From Megachile rotundata (lineage: Eukaryota > Arthropoda > Insecta > Hymenoptera > Megachilidae): a DNA stretch of 64,000 bases. This document shows positions 52,695-64,000 of the stretch, in pieces. A program made the translations under genes and the position numbers. Under the pieces are notes generated by a model. That model had not been told where the DNA came from and did no database searches. It saw nothing but the letters and a program-made list of their open reading frames with translations. How positions within the stretch are numbered: position 1 is the stretch's first letter; each line of letters opens with the position of its first letter. The stretch covers positions 62,001 to 126,000 of the forward strand of contig NW_027473511.1 of assembly GCF_050947335.1 (NCBI RefSeq). The letters are read 5' to 3'.

Positions 52695-55600
52695 ATTATT
52701 AGCCATATTATGCTTAAATGATCGATAGAACGACAATTACTATACTTATTACTCTTATTATTATCAATCTAACTCATATTATTAGCCATATTATGCTTAC
52801 ATGATCGACAGAACGACAATTACTATACTTATTACACTCACTGTTATCAATCTAACTCATATTATTAGCCATATTATGCTTAAATGATCGATAGAACGAC
52901 AATTACTATACTTATTACTCTTATTATTATGAATCTAACTCATATTATTAACCATATTACGCAGATATGATCGATAGAACTACTATTACTATACTCATTA
53001 CTCTTATTATTATCAATCTAACTCATATTATTAGCCATATTATGCTTATTTGATCGATAGAGTGAGAATTACTATACTCACTACTCCTAGTATTATCACT
53101 CTAACTCATATTATTAGCCATATTATGCTTATATGATCGATAGAACGACAATTACTGTACTCATTACTCTTATTATTATCAATCTAACTCATATTATTAG
53201 CCATATTATGCTTGTATGATCGATAGAACGAGAATTACTATACTCACTACTCTTAGTATTATCAATCTAACCCATATTATTAGCCATATTATGCTTAAAT
53301 GATCGATAGAACGACAATTGCTGTACTTATTATTCTTATTATTATCAATATAACTCATATTATTAGCCATATTATGCTTAAATGATCGATAGAACGACAA
53401 TTACTATACGTACTGCTCTTATTATTATCAATCTAACTCATATTATTAGCCATATTATGCTTACATGATCGACAGAACGACAATTACTACACTTATTACA
53501 CTCACTGTTATCAATCTGACTCATATTATTAACCATATTATGCAAATTTGATCGATAGAACGACAGTCACTATACTTATTACTCTTATTATTATCAGCCT
53601 AACTCATATTATTAGCCATATTATGCTTAAATGATCGATAGAACGACAATTACTATACTTATTACTCTTATTATTATGAATCTAACTCATATTATTAACC
53701 ATATTATGCACATATGATCGATAGAACTACAATTACTATACTCATTACTCTTATTATTATCAATCTATCTCATATTATTAGCCATATTATGCTTAAATGA
53801 TCGATAGAACGACAATTACTATACTTATTACTCTTATTATTATCAATCTAACTCATATTATTAGCCATATTATGCTTAAATGATCGATAGAACGACAATT
53901 ACTATACTTATTACTCTTATTATTATCAACCTAACTCATATTATTAGCCTTATTATGCTTATATTATCGATAGAACGACAATTACTATACTTATCACTGT
54001 TATTATTATCAATCTAACTCATATAATTAGCCATATTATGCTTATATGATCGACAGAACGACAATTACTGTACTTATTACTCTTATTATTATCAATCTAA
54101 CTCATATTATTAACCATATTATGCTAATATGATCGATAGAACGACAATTACTATACTTATTACACTCACTATTATCAATCTAACTCATATTATTACCCAT
54201 ATTATGCTGATATGATCGATAGAACGACATTCACTGAACTTATTACTCTTATTATTATCAATCCAACTCATATTATTAGCCATATTATGCGTATATGATC
54301 GATAGAATGACAATTACTATACGCACTACTCTTATTATTATCAATCTAACTCATATTATTAGCCATATTATGCTTATATGATCGATAGAACGACGATTAC
54401 TATACATATTACTCTTATTATTATGAATCTAACTCATATTATTAGCCATATTATGCTTACATGATCGACAGAACGACAATTACTATACTTATTACACTCA
54501 CTGTTATCAATCTAACTCATATTATTAACCATATTATGCAAATTTGATCGATAGAACGACAGTCACTATACTTATTACTCTTATTATTATCAACCTAACT
54601 CATATTATTAGCCATATTATGCTTAAATGATCGATAGAACGACAATTACTATACTTATTACTCTTATTATTATGAATCTAACTCATATTATTAACCATAT
54701 TACGCAGATATGATCGATAGAACTACTATTACTATACTCATTACTCTTATTATTATCAATCTAACTCATATTATTAGCCATATTATGCTTATTTGATCGA
54801 TAGAATGAGAATTACTATACTCACTACTCCTAGTATTATCACTCTAACTCATATTATTAGCCATATTATGCTTATATGATCGATAGAACGACAATTACTG
54901 TACTTATTACTCTTATTATTATCAATCTAACTCATATTATTAGCCATATTATGCTTGTATGATCGATAGACCGAGAATTACTATACTCACTACTCTTAGT
55001 ATTATCAATCTAACCCATATTATTAGCCATATTATGCTTAAATGATCGATAGAACGACAATTACTATACTTATTACTCTTATTATTATCAATCTAACTCA
55101 TATTATTAGCCATATTATGCTTATATGATCGATAGAACGACAAATACTATACTTATTACTCTTATTACTATCAACCTAACTCATATTATTAGCCATATTA
55201 TGCTTATATGATCGAGAGAACGACAATTGCTATACTTATTATTCTTATTATTATCAATATAACTCATATTATTAGCCATATTATGCTTAAATGATCGATA
55301 GAACGACAATTACTATACTTATTACTCTTATTATTATGAATCTAACTCATATTATTAACCATATTATGCAGATATGATCGATAGAACTACAATTACTATA
55401 CTCATTACTCTTATTATTATCAATCTATCTCATATTATTAGCCATATTATGCTTAAATGATCGATAGAACGACAATTACTATACTTATTACTCTTATTAT
55501 TATCAATCTAACTCATATTATTAGCCATATTATGCTTATATGATCGATAGAACGAGAATTACTATACTCACTACTCTTGGTATTATCAATCTAACTCATA

Positions 55601-56180
55601 TTATTAGCCATATTATGCTTAAATGATCGATAGAACGACAATTACTATACTTATTACTCTTATTATTATCAATCTAACTCATATTATTAGCCATATTATG
55701 CTTATATGATCGATAGAACGACAATTACTATACTTATTACTCTTACTATTATCAACCTAACTCATATTATTAGCCATATTATGCTTAAATGATCGATAGA
55801 ACGACAATTACTATACTTATTACTCTTATTATTATGAATCTAACTCATATTATTAACCATATTATGCAGATATGATCGATAGAACTACAATTACTATACT
55901 TATTACTCTTACTATTATCAACCTAACTCATATTGTTAGCCATATTATGCTTAAATGATCGATAGAACGACAATTACTATACTTATTACTCTTATTATTA
56001 TGAATCTAACTCATATTATTAACCATATTATGCAGATATGATCGATAGAACTACAATTACTATACTCACTACTCTTATTATTATCAATCTAACTCATATT
56101 ATTAGCCATATTATGCTTAAATGATCGATAGAACGACAATTACTATACTTATTACTCTTATTATTATCAATCTAACTCAT
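52695..56180 (+). repeat. Module Y, copy 3 (42 monomers)
   Basis: Same order as 24231-27716 and full length, including the three monomers missing at 38.3 kb. One private synonymous-looking change, CTGTAC for CTATAC, in the I monomer near 53322. Confidence 0.87.
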
Positions 56181-59100
56181 ATTATTAGCCATATTATGCT
56201 TACATGATCGACAGAACGACAATTACTATACTTATTACACTCACTGTTATCAATCTAACTCATATTATTAGCCATATTATGCTTAAATGATCGATAGAAC
56301 GACAATTACTATACTTATTACTCTTATTATTATGAATCTAACTCATATTATTAACCATATTACGCAGATATGATCGATAGAACTACTATTACTATACTCA
56401 TTACTCTTATTATTATCAATCTAACTCATATTATTAGCCATATTATGCTTATTTGATCGATAGAGTGAGAATTACTATACTCACTACTCCTAGTATTATC
56501 ACTCTAACTCATATTATTAGCCATATTATGCTTATATGATCGATAGAACGACAATTACTGTACTCATTACTCTTATTATTATCAATCTAACTCATATTAT
56601 TAGCCATATTATGCTTGTATGATCGATAGAACGAGAATTACTATACTCACTACTCTTAGTATTATCAATCTAACCCATATTATTAGCCATATTATGCTTA
56701 AATGATCGATAGAACGACAATTGCTATACTTATTATTCTTATTATTATCAATATAACTCATATTATTAGCCATATTATGCTTAAATGATCGATAGAACGA
56801 CAATTACTATACGTACTGCTCTTATTATTATCAATCTAACTCATATTATTAGCCATATTATGCTTACATGATCGACAGAACGACAATTACTACACTTATT
56901 ACACTCACTGTTATCAATCTGACTCATATTATTAACCATATTATGCAAATTTGATCGATAGAACGACAGTCACTATACTTATTACTCTTATTATTATCAG
57001 CCTAACTCATATTATTAGCCATATTATGCTTAAATGATCGATAGAACGACAATTACTATACTTATTACTCTTATTATTATGAATCTAACTCATATTATTA
57101 ACCATATTATGCACATATGATCGATAGAACTACAATTACTATACTCATTACTCTTATTATTATCAATCTATCTCATATTATTAGCCATATTATGCTTAAA
57201 TGATCGATAGAACGACAATTACTATACTTATTACTCTTATTATTATCAATCTAACTCATATTATTAGCCATATTATGCTTAAATGATCGATAGAACGACA
57301 ATTACTATACTTATTACTCTTATTATTATCAACCTAACTCATATTATTAGCCTTATTATGCTTATATTATCGATAGAACGACAATTACTATACTTATCAC
57401 TGTTATTATTATCAATCTAACTCATATAATTAGCCATATTATGCTTATATGATCGACAGAACGACAATTACTGTACTTATTACTCTTATTATTATCAATC
57501 TAACTCATATTATTAACCATATTATGCTAATATGATCGATAGAACGACAATTACTATACTTATTACACTCACTATTATCAATCTAACTCATATTATTACC
57601 CATATTATGCTGATATGATCGATAGAACGACATTCACTGAACTTATTACTCTTATTATTATCAATCCAACTCATATTATTAGCCATATTATGCGTATATG
57701 ATCGATAGAATGACAATTACTATACGCACTACTCTTATTATTATCAATCTAACTCATATTATTAGCCATATTATGCTTATATGATCGATAGAACGACGAT
57801 TACTATACATATTACTCTTATTATTATGAATCTAACTCATATTATTAGCCATATTATGCTTACATGATCGACAGAACGACAATTACTATACTTATTACAC
57901 TCACTGTTATCAATCTAACTCATATTATTAACCATATTATGCAAATTTGATCGATAGAACGACAGTCACTATACTTATTACTCTTATTATTATCAGCCTA
58001 ACTCATATTATTAGCCATATTATGCTTAAATGATCGATAGAACGACAATTACTATCCTTATTACTCTTATTATTATGAATCTAACTCATATTATTAACTA
58101 TATTATGCACATATGATCGATAGAACTACAATTACTATACTCATTACTCTTATTATTATCAATCTATCTCATATTATTAGCCATATTATGCTTAAATGAT
58201 CGATAGAACGACAATTACTATACTTATTACTCTTATTATTATCAATCTAACTCACATTATTAGCCATATTATGCTTAAATGATCGATAGAACGACAATTA
58301 CTATACTTATTACTCTTATTATTATCAACCTAACTCATATTATTAGCCATATTATGCTTATATTATCGATAGAACGACAATTACTATACTTATCACTGTT
58401 ATTATTATCAATCTAACTCATATAATTAGCCATATTATGTTTATATGATCCACAGAACGACAATTACTGTACTTATTACTCTTATTATTATCAATCTAAC
58501 TCATATTATTAGCCATATTATGCTTAAATGATCGATAGAACGACAATTACTATACTTATTACTCTTATTATTATGAATCTAACTCATATTATTAACCATA
58601 TTATGCACATATGATCGATAGAACTACAATTACTATACTCATTACTCTTATTATTATCAATCTATCTCATATTATTAGCCATATTATGCTTAAATGATCG
58701 ATAGAACGACAATTACTATACTTATTACTCTTATTATTATCAATGTAACTCTTATTATTAGCCATATTATGCTTAAATGATCGATAGAACGACAATTACT
58801 ATACTTATTACTCTATTATTATCAACCTAACTCATATTATTAGCCATATTATGCTTATATTATCGATAGAACGACAATTACTATACTTATCACTGTTATT
58901 ATTATCAATCTAACTCATATAATTAGCCATATTATGTTTATATGATCGAGAGAACGACAATTACTATACTTATTACACTCACTATTATCAATCTAACTCA
59001 TATTATTACCCATATTATGCTGATATGATCGATAGAACGACATTCACTGAACTTATTACTCTTATTATTATCAATCCAACTCATATTATTAGCCATATTA

Positions 59101-59416
59101 TGCGTATATGATCGATAGAATGACAATTACTATACGCACTACTCTTATTATTATCAATCTAACTCATATTATTAGCCATATTATGCTTATATGATCGATA
59201 GAACGACGATTACTATACATATTACTCTTATTATTATGAATCTAACTCATATTATTAGCCATATTATGCTTAAATGATCGATAGAACGACAATTACTATA
59301 CTTATTACTCTTATTATTATGAATCTAACTCATATTATTAACCATATTATGCAGATATGATCGATAGAACTACAATTACTATACTCACTACTCTTATTAT
59401 TATCAATCTAACTCAT
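56181..59416 (+). repeat. Y/P hybrid block
   Basis: Begins like Y (C-A-P-Q-T-O-I-A-C'-D and on to L-C-D), offset 3403 bp from 52778. At the D monomer near 57.93-57.99 kb it switches to module P (CAGCC tail, then ACTATCC at 58053) and continues through P to E, offset 6722. 39 monomers, minus one base. Confidence 0.83.
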
Positions 59417-62400
59417 ATTATTAGCCATATTATGCTTAAATGATCGATAGAACGACAATTACTATACTTATTACTCTTATTATTATCAATCTAACTCATA
59501 TTATTAGCCATATTATGCTTACATGATCGACAGAACGACAATTACTATACTTATTACACTCACTGTTATCAATCTAACTCATATTATTAGCCATATTATG
59601 CTTAAATGATCGATAGAACGACAATTACTATACTTATTACTCTTATTATTATGAATCTAACTCATATTATTAACCATATTACGCAGATATGATCGATAGA
59701 ACTACTATTACTATACTCATTACTCTTATTATTATCAATCTAACTCATATTATTAGCCATATTATGCTTATTTGATCGATAGAGTGAGAATTACTATACT
59801 CACTACTCCTAGTATTATCACTCTAACTCATATTATTAGCCATATTATGCTTATATGATCGATAGAACGACAATTACTGTACTCATTACTCTTATTATTA
59901 TCAATCTAACTCATATTATTAGCCATATTATGCTTGTATGATCGATAGAACGAGAATTACTATACTCACTACTCTTAGTATTATCAATCTAACCCATATT
60001 ATTAGCCATATTATGCTTAAATGATCGATAGAACGACAATTGCTATACTTATTATTCTTATTATTATCAATATAACTCATATTATTAGCCATATTATGCT
60101 TAAATGATCGATAGAACGACAATTACTATACGTACTGCTCTTATTATTATCAATCTAACTCATATTATTAGCCATATTATGCTTACATGATCGACAGAAC
60201 GACAATTACTACACTTATTACACTCACTGTTATCAATCTGACTCATATTATTAACCATATTATGCAAATTTGATCGATAGAACGACAGTCACTATACTTA
60301 TTACTCTTATTATTATCAGCCTAACTCATATTATTAGCCATATTATGCTTAAATGATCGATAGAACGACAATTACTATACTTATTACTCTTATTATTATG
60401 AATCTAACTCATATTATTAACCATATTATGCACATATGATCGATAGAACTACAATTACTATACTCATTACTCTTATTATTATCAATCTATCTCATATTAT
60501 TAGCCATATTATGCTTAAATGATCGATAGAACGACAATTACTATACTTATTACTCTTATTATTATCAATCTAACTCATATTATTAGCCATATTATGCTTA
60601 AATGATCGATAGAACGACAATTACTATACTTATTACTCTTATTATTATCAACCTAACTCATATTATTAGCCTTATTATGCTTATATTATCGATAGAACGA
60701 CAATTACTATACTTATCACTGTTATTATTATCAATCTAACTCATATAATTAGCCATATTATGCTTATATGATCGACAGAACGACAATTACTGTACTTATT
60801 ACTCTTATTATTATCAATCTAACTCATATTATTAACCATATTATGCTAATATGATCGATAGAACGACAATTACTATACTTATTACACTCACTATTATCAA
60901 TCTAACTCATATTATTACCCATATTATGCTGATATGATCGATAGAACGACATTCACTGAACTTATTACTCTTATTATTATCAATCCAACTCATATTATTA
61001 GCCATATTATGCGTATATGATCGATAGAATGACAATTACTATACGCACTACTCTTATTATTATCAATCTAACTCATATTATTAGCCATATTATGCTTATA
61101 TGATCGATAGAACGACGATTACTATACATATTACTCTTATTATTATGAATCTAACTCATATTATTAGCCATATTATGCTTACATGATCGACAGAACGACA
61201 ATTACTATACTTATTACACTCACTGTTATCAATCTAACTCATATTATTAACCATATTATGCAAATTTGATCGATAGAACGACAGTCACTATACTTATTAC
61301 TCTTATTATTATCAACCTAACTCATATTATTAGCCATATTATGCTTAAATGATCGATAGAACGACAATTACTATACTTATTACTCTTATTATTATGAATC
61401 TAACTCATATTATTAACCATATTACGCAGATATGATCGATAGAACTACTATTACTATACTCATTACTCTTATTATTATCAATCTAACTCATATTATTAGC
61501 CATATTATGCTTATTTGATCGATAGAATGAGAATTACTATACTCACTACTCCTAGTATTATCACTCTAACTCATATTATTAGCCATATTATGCTTATATG
61601 ATCGATAGAACGACAATTACTGTACTTATTACTCTTATTATTATCAATCTAACTCATATTATTAGCCATATTATGCTTGTATGATCGATAGACCGAGAAT
61701 TACTATACTCACTACTCTTAGTATTATCAATCTAACCCATATTATTAGCCATATTATGCTTAAATGATCGATAGAACGACAATTACTATACTTATTACTC
61801 TTATTATTATCAATCTAACTCATATTATTAGCCATATTATGCTTATATGATCGATAGAACGACAAATACTATACTTATTACTCTTATTACTATCAACCTA
61901 ACTCATATTATTAGCCATATTATGCTTATATGATCGAGAGAACGACAATTGCTATACTTATTATTCTTATTATTATCAATATAACTCATATTATTAGCCA
62001 TATTATGCTTAAATGATCGATAGAACGACAATTACTATACTTATTACTCTTATTATTATGAATCTAACTCATATTATTAACCATATTATGCAGATATGAT
62101 CGATAGAACTACAATTACTATACTCATTACTCTTATTATTATCAATCTATCTCATATTATTAGCCATATTATGCTTAAATGATCGATAGAACGACAATTA
62201 CTATACTTATTACTCTTATTATTATCAATCTAACTCATATTATTAGCCATATTATGCTTATATGATCGATAGAACGAGAATTACTATACTCACTACTCTT
62301 GGTATTATCAATCTAACTCATATTATTAGCCATATTATGCTTAAATGATCGATAGAACGACAATTACTATACTTATTACTCTTATTATTATCAATCTAAC

Positions 62401-62902
62401 TCATATTATTAGCCATATTATGCTTATATGATCGATAGAACGACAATTACTATACTTATTACTCTTACTATTATCAACCTAACTCATATTATTAGCCATA
62501 TTATGCTCAAATGATCGATAGAACGACAATTACTATACTTATTACTCTTATTATTATGAATCTAACTCATATTATTAACCATATTATGCAGATATGATCG
62601 ATAGAACTACAATTACTATACTTATTACTCTTACTATTATCAACCTAACTCATATTGTTAGCCATATTATGCTTAAATGATCGATAGAACGACAATTACT
62701 ATACTTATTACTCTTATTATTATGAATCTAACTCATATTATTAACCATATTATGCAGATATGATCGATAGAACTACAATTACTATACTCACTACTCTTAT
62801 TATTATCAATCTAACTCATATTATTAGCCATATTATGCTTAAATGATCGATAGAACGACAATTACTATACTTATTACTCTTATTATTATCAATCTAACTC
62901 AT
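59417..62902 (+). repeat. Module Y, copy 4 (42 monomers)
   Basis: Offset 6722 from copy 3 and 35,186 from copy 1, constant throughout. Private change noticed: ATGCTCAAATG at about 62504. Copy 1 has its own private CTCATGTTATT near 27136. Confidence 0.87.
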
Positions 62903-64000
62903 ATTACTAGCCATATTATGCGTATATGATCGATAGTATGACAATTACTATACTCACTACTCTTATTATTATCAATCTAACTCATATTATTAACCATATT
63001 ATGCTAATATGATCGATAGAACGACAATTACTATACTTATTACACTCACTATTATCAATCTAACTCATATTATTAACCATATTATGCAGATAAGATCGAT
63101 AGCACGACATTTACTATACCTATTACTCTTATTATTATCAACCTAACTCATATTATTAGCCATATTATGCTTATATGATCGATAGAACGACAATTACTAT
63201 ACTTATTATTCTTATTATTATCAATCTAACTCATATTATTAGCCATATTATGCTTAAATGATCGATAGAACGACAATTACTATACCTATTACTCTTATTA
63301 TTATGAATCTAACTCATATTATTAACCATATTATGCAGATATGATCGATAGAACTACAATTACTATACTCACTACTCTTATTATTATCAATCTAACTCAT
63401 ATTATTAGGCATATTATGCTTAAATGATCGATGGAACGACAATTACTATACTTATTACTCTTATTATTATCAATCTAACTCATATTACTAGCCATATTAT
63501 GCGTATATGATCGATAGTATGACAATTACTATACTCACTACTCTTATTATTATCAATCTAACTCATATTATTAACCATATTATGCTAATAAGATCGATAG
63601 AACGAAAATTACTATACATATTACTCTTATTATTATGAATCTAACTCATATTATTAGCCATATTATGCTTAAATGATCGATAGAACGACAATTACTATAC
63701 TTATTACTCTTATTATTATGAATCTAATTCATATTATTAACCATATTATGCTTAAATGATCGATAGAACGACAATTACTATACTTATTACTCTTACTATT
63801 ATCAACCTAACTCATATTATTAGCCATATTATGCTTAAATGATCGATAGAACGACAATTACTATACGTATTACTCTTATTATTGTGAATCTAACTCATAT
63901 TATTAGCCATATTATGCTTACATGATCGACAGAACGACAATTACTATACTTATTACACTCACTGTTATCAATCTAACTCATATTATTAACCATATTATGC
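62903..64000 (+). repeat. Module Z, copy 4 (cut by the window end)
   Basis: F-S cassette at 62903-63649 with the AGGC marker, then A-A-A-C and the first 19 bases of D. Collinear with 27717-28814. The array evidently continues to the right. Confidence 0.87.

Larger units (their letters stand above)
1..64000 (+). repeat. 83-bp AT-rich satellite array filling the window
   Basis: Head-to-tail copies of an 83-bp monomer run from the first to the last base. With monomer starts at ATTATTAGCC, the first is at 1 and the last, partial one at 63982. The distance of 63,981 is 771 x 83 minus 12, and the 14 indels I located sum to exactly -12. No monomer is inverted and no non-satellite sequence interrupts the array. 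About 24% G+C in the consensus. Satellite arrays of this kind are typical of eukaryotic heterochromatin and centromeres; which one this is cannot be read from sequence alone. The array continues beyond both ends of the window. Confidence 0.98.

Noticed and set aside
1..64000. CRISPR array
   Set aside because: The period is regular, but there are no unique spacers: the whole 83-bp unit is repeated. There are no cas genes.
1..64000. CENP-B box
   Set aside because: The reverse strand reads TGTCGTTCTATCGATC, which shares a little with the left half of the mammalian box, but the required CGGG part is missing and no type supplies it. The satellite could still be centromeric by other means.
1..64000. 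Telomeric repeats, rRNA, tRNA or transposon remnants
   Set aside because: I saw no TTAGGG-like tandem, no tRNA or rRNA motif, and no terminal repeat or coding remnant. The register arithmetic leaves no room for an insertion.
1..64000. Kinetoplast, mitochondrial or plastid AT-rich DNA
   Set aside because: No organelle gene, rRNA or tRNA is present, and a 64-kb tandem satellite with multi-level HORs fits a nuclear array better.

Overview
The whole 64,000-base window is one uninterrupted tandem satellite array. The monomer is 83 bp and AT-rich: the commonest version has 30 A, 33 T, 14 C and 6 G, about 24% G+C. Taking the start as the base where ATTATTAGCC begins (position 1), the window holds 771 complete monomers plus 19 bases of the next. 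All lie head-to-tail in the same orientation. I found no gene, RNA gene, transposon, inverted block or unique sequence. The few open frames are chance frames inside the repeat. A megasatellite of this size without genes points to a eukaryotic nuclear genome, in a heterochromatic (centromeric, pericentromeric or similar) block assembled from long reads. The sequence does not tell me the species or the chromosomal position.

Monomers fall into about 20 recurring types, which I letter A to T. A is the consensus. Most types are set by a five-base 'barcode' at monomer positions 20-24, between two conserved blocks (ATATTATGC and TGATCGA), plus linked changes downstream. Types follow one another in fixed orders, so the array is built of higher-order repeats (HORs), not randomly mixed monomers. 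C nearly always precedes D, F precedes G, and H follows G in the full cassettes.

Layout. From 1 to 13.5 kb there is an older-looking, more mosaic zone built on a 42-monomer HOR that begins I-A-A-C-D-A-E-A-B. It is clearest as two tandem copies at 7134 and 10620, offset exactly 3486 bp. From 13.5 to 22.4 kb is a transitional zone in which new types appear (J/K/L/M/N/O). From 22,405 to 44,729 a 125-monomer super-repeat (modules X-j-Y-Z-W-V, about 10.4 kb) occurs twice, separated by 22 monomers that include an extra copy of X. From 44.7 to 51.1 kb lie two adjacent copies of a 29-31 monomer HOR built on module W. From 51.1 to 64 kb is a mosaic of modules P and Y, then Z, which runs off the window end.

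Only 14 length changes are needed to keep the 83-bp register over 64 kb, and together they account exactly for the phase of the last monomer. Seven are copies of one inherited 1-base deletion and two are copies of one inherited 3-base deletion. The other five are private single-base changes, three of them clustered at 39.0-39.5 kb, where assembly error is a real possibility. Larger differences between HOR copies are whole-monomer gains or losses (2 or 3 monomers), as expected of unequal exchange. One short patch at 8.6 kb looks like gene conversion.

All comparisons were made by eye and by arithmetic on landmark positions. I did not compute percent identities.
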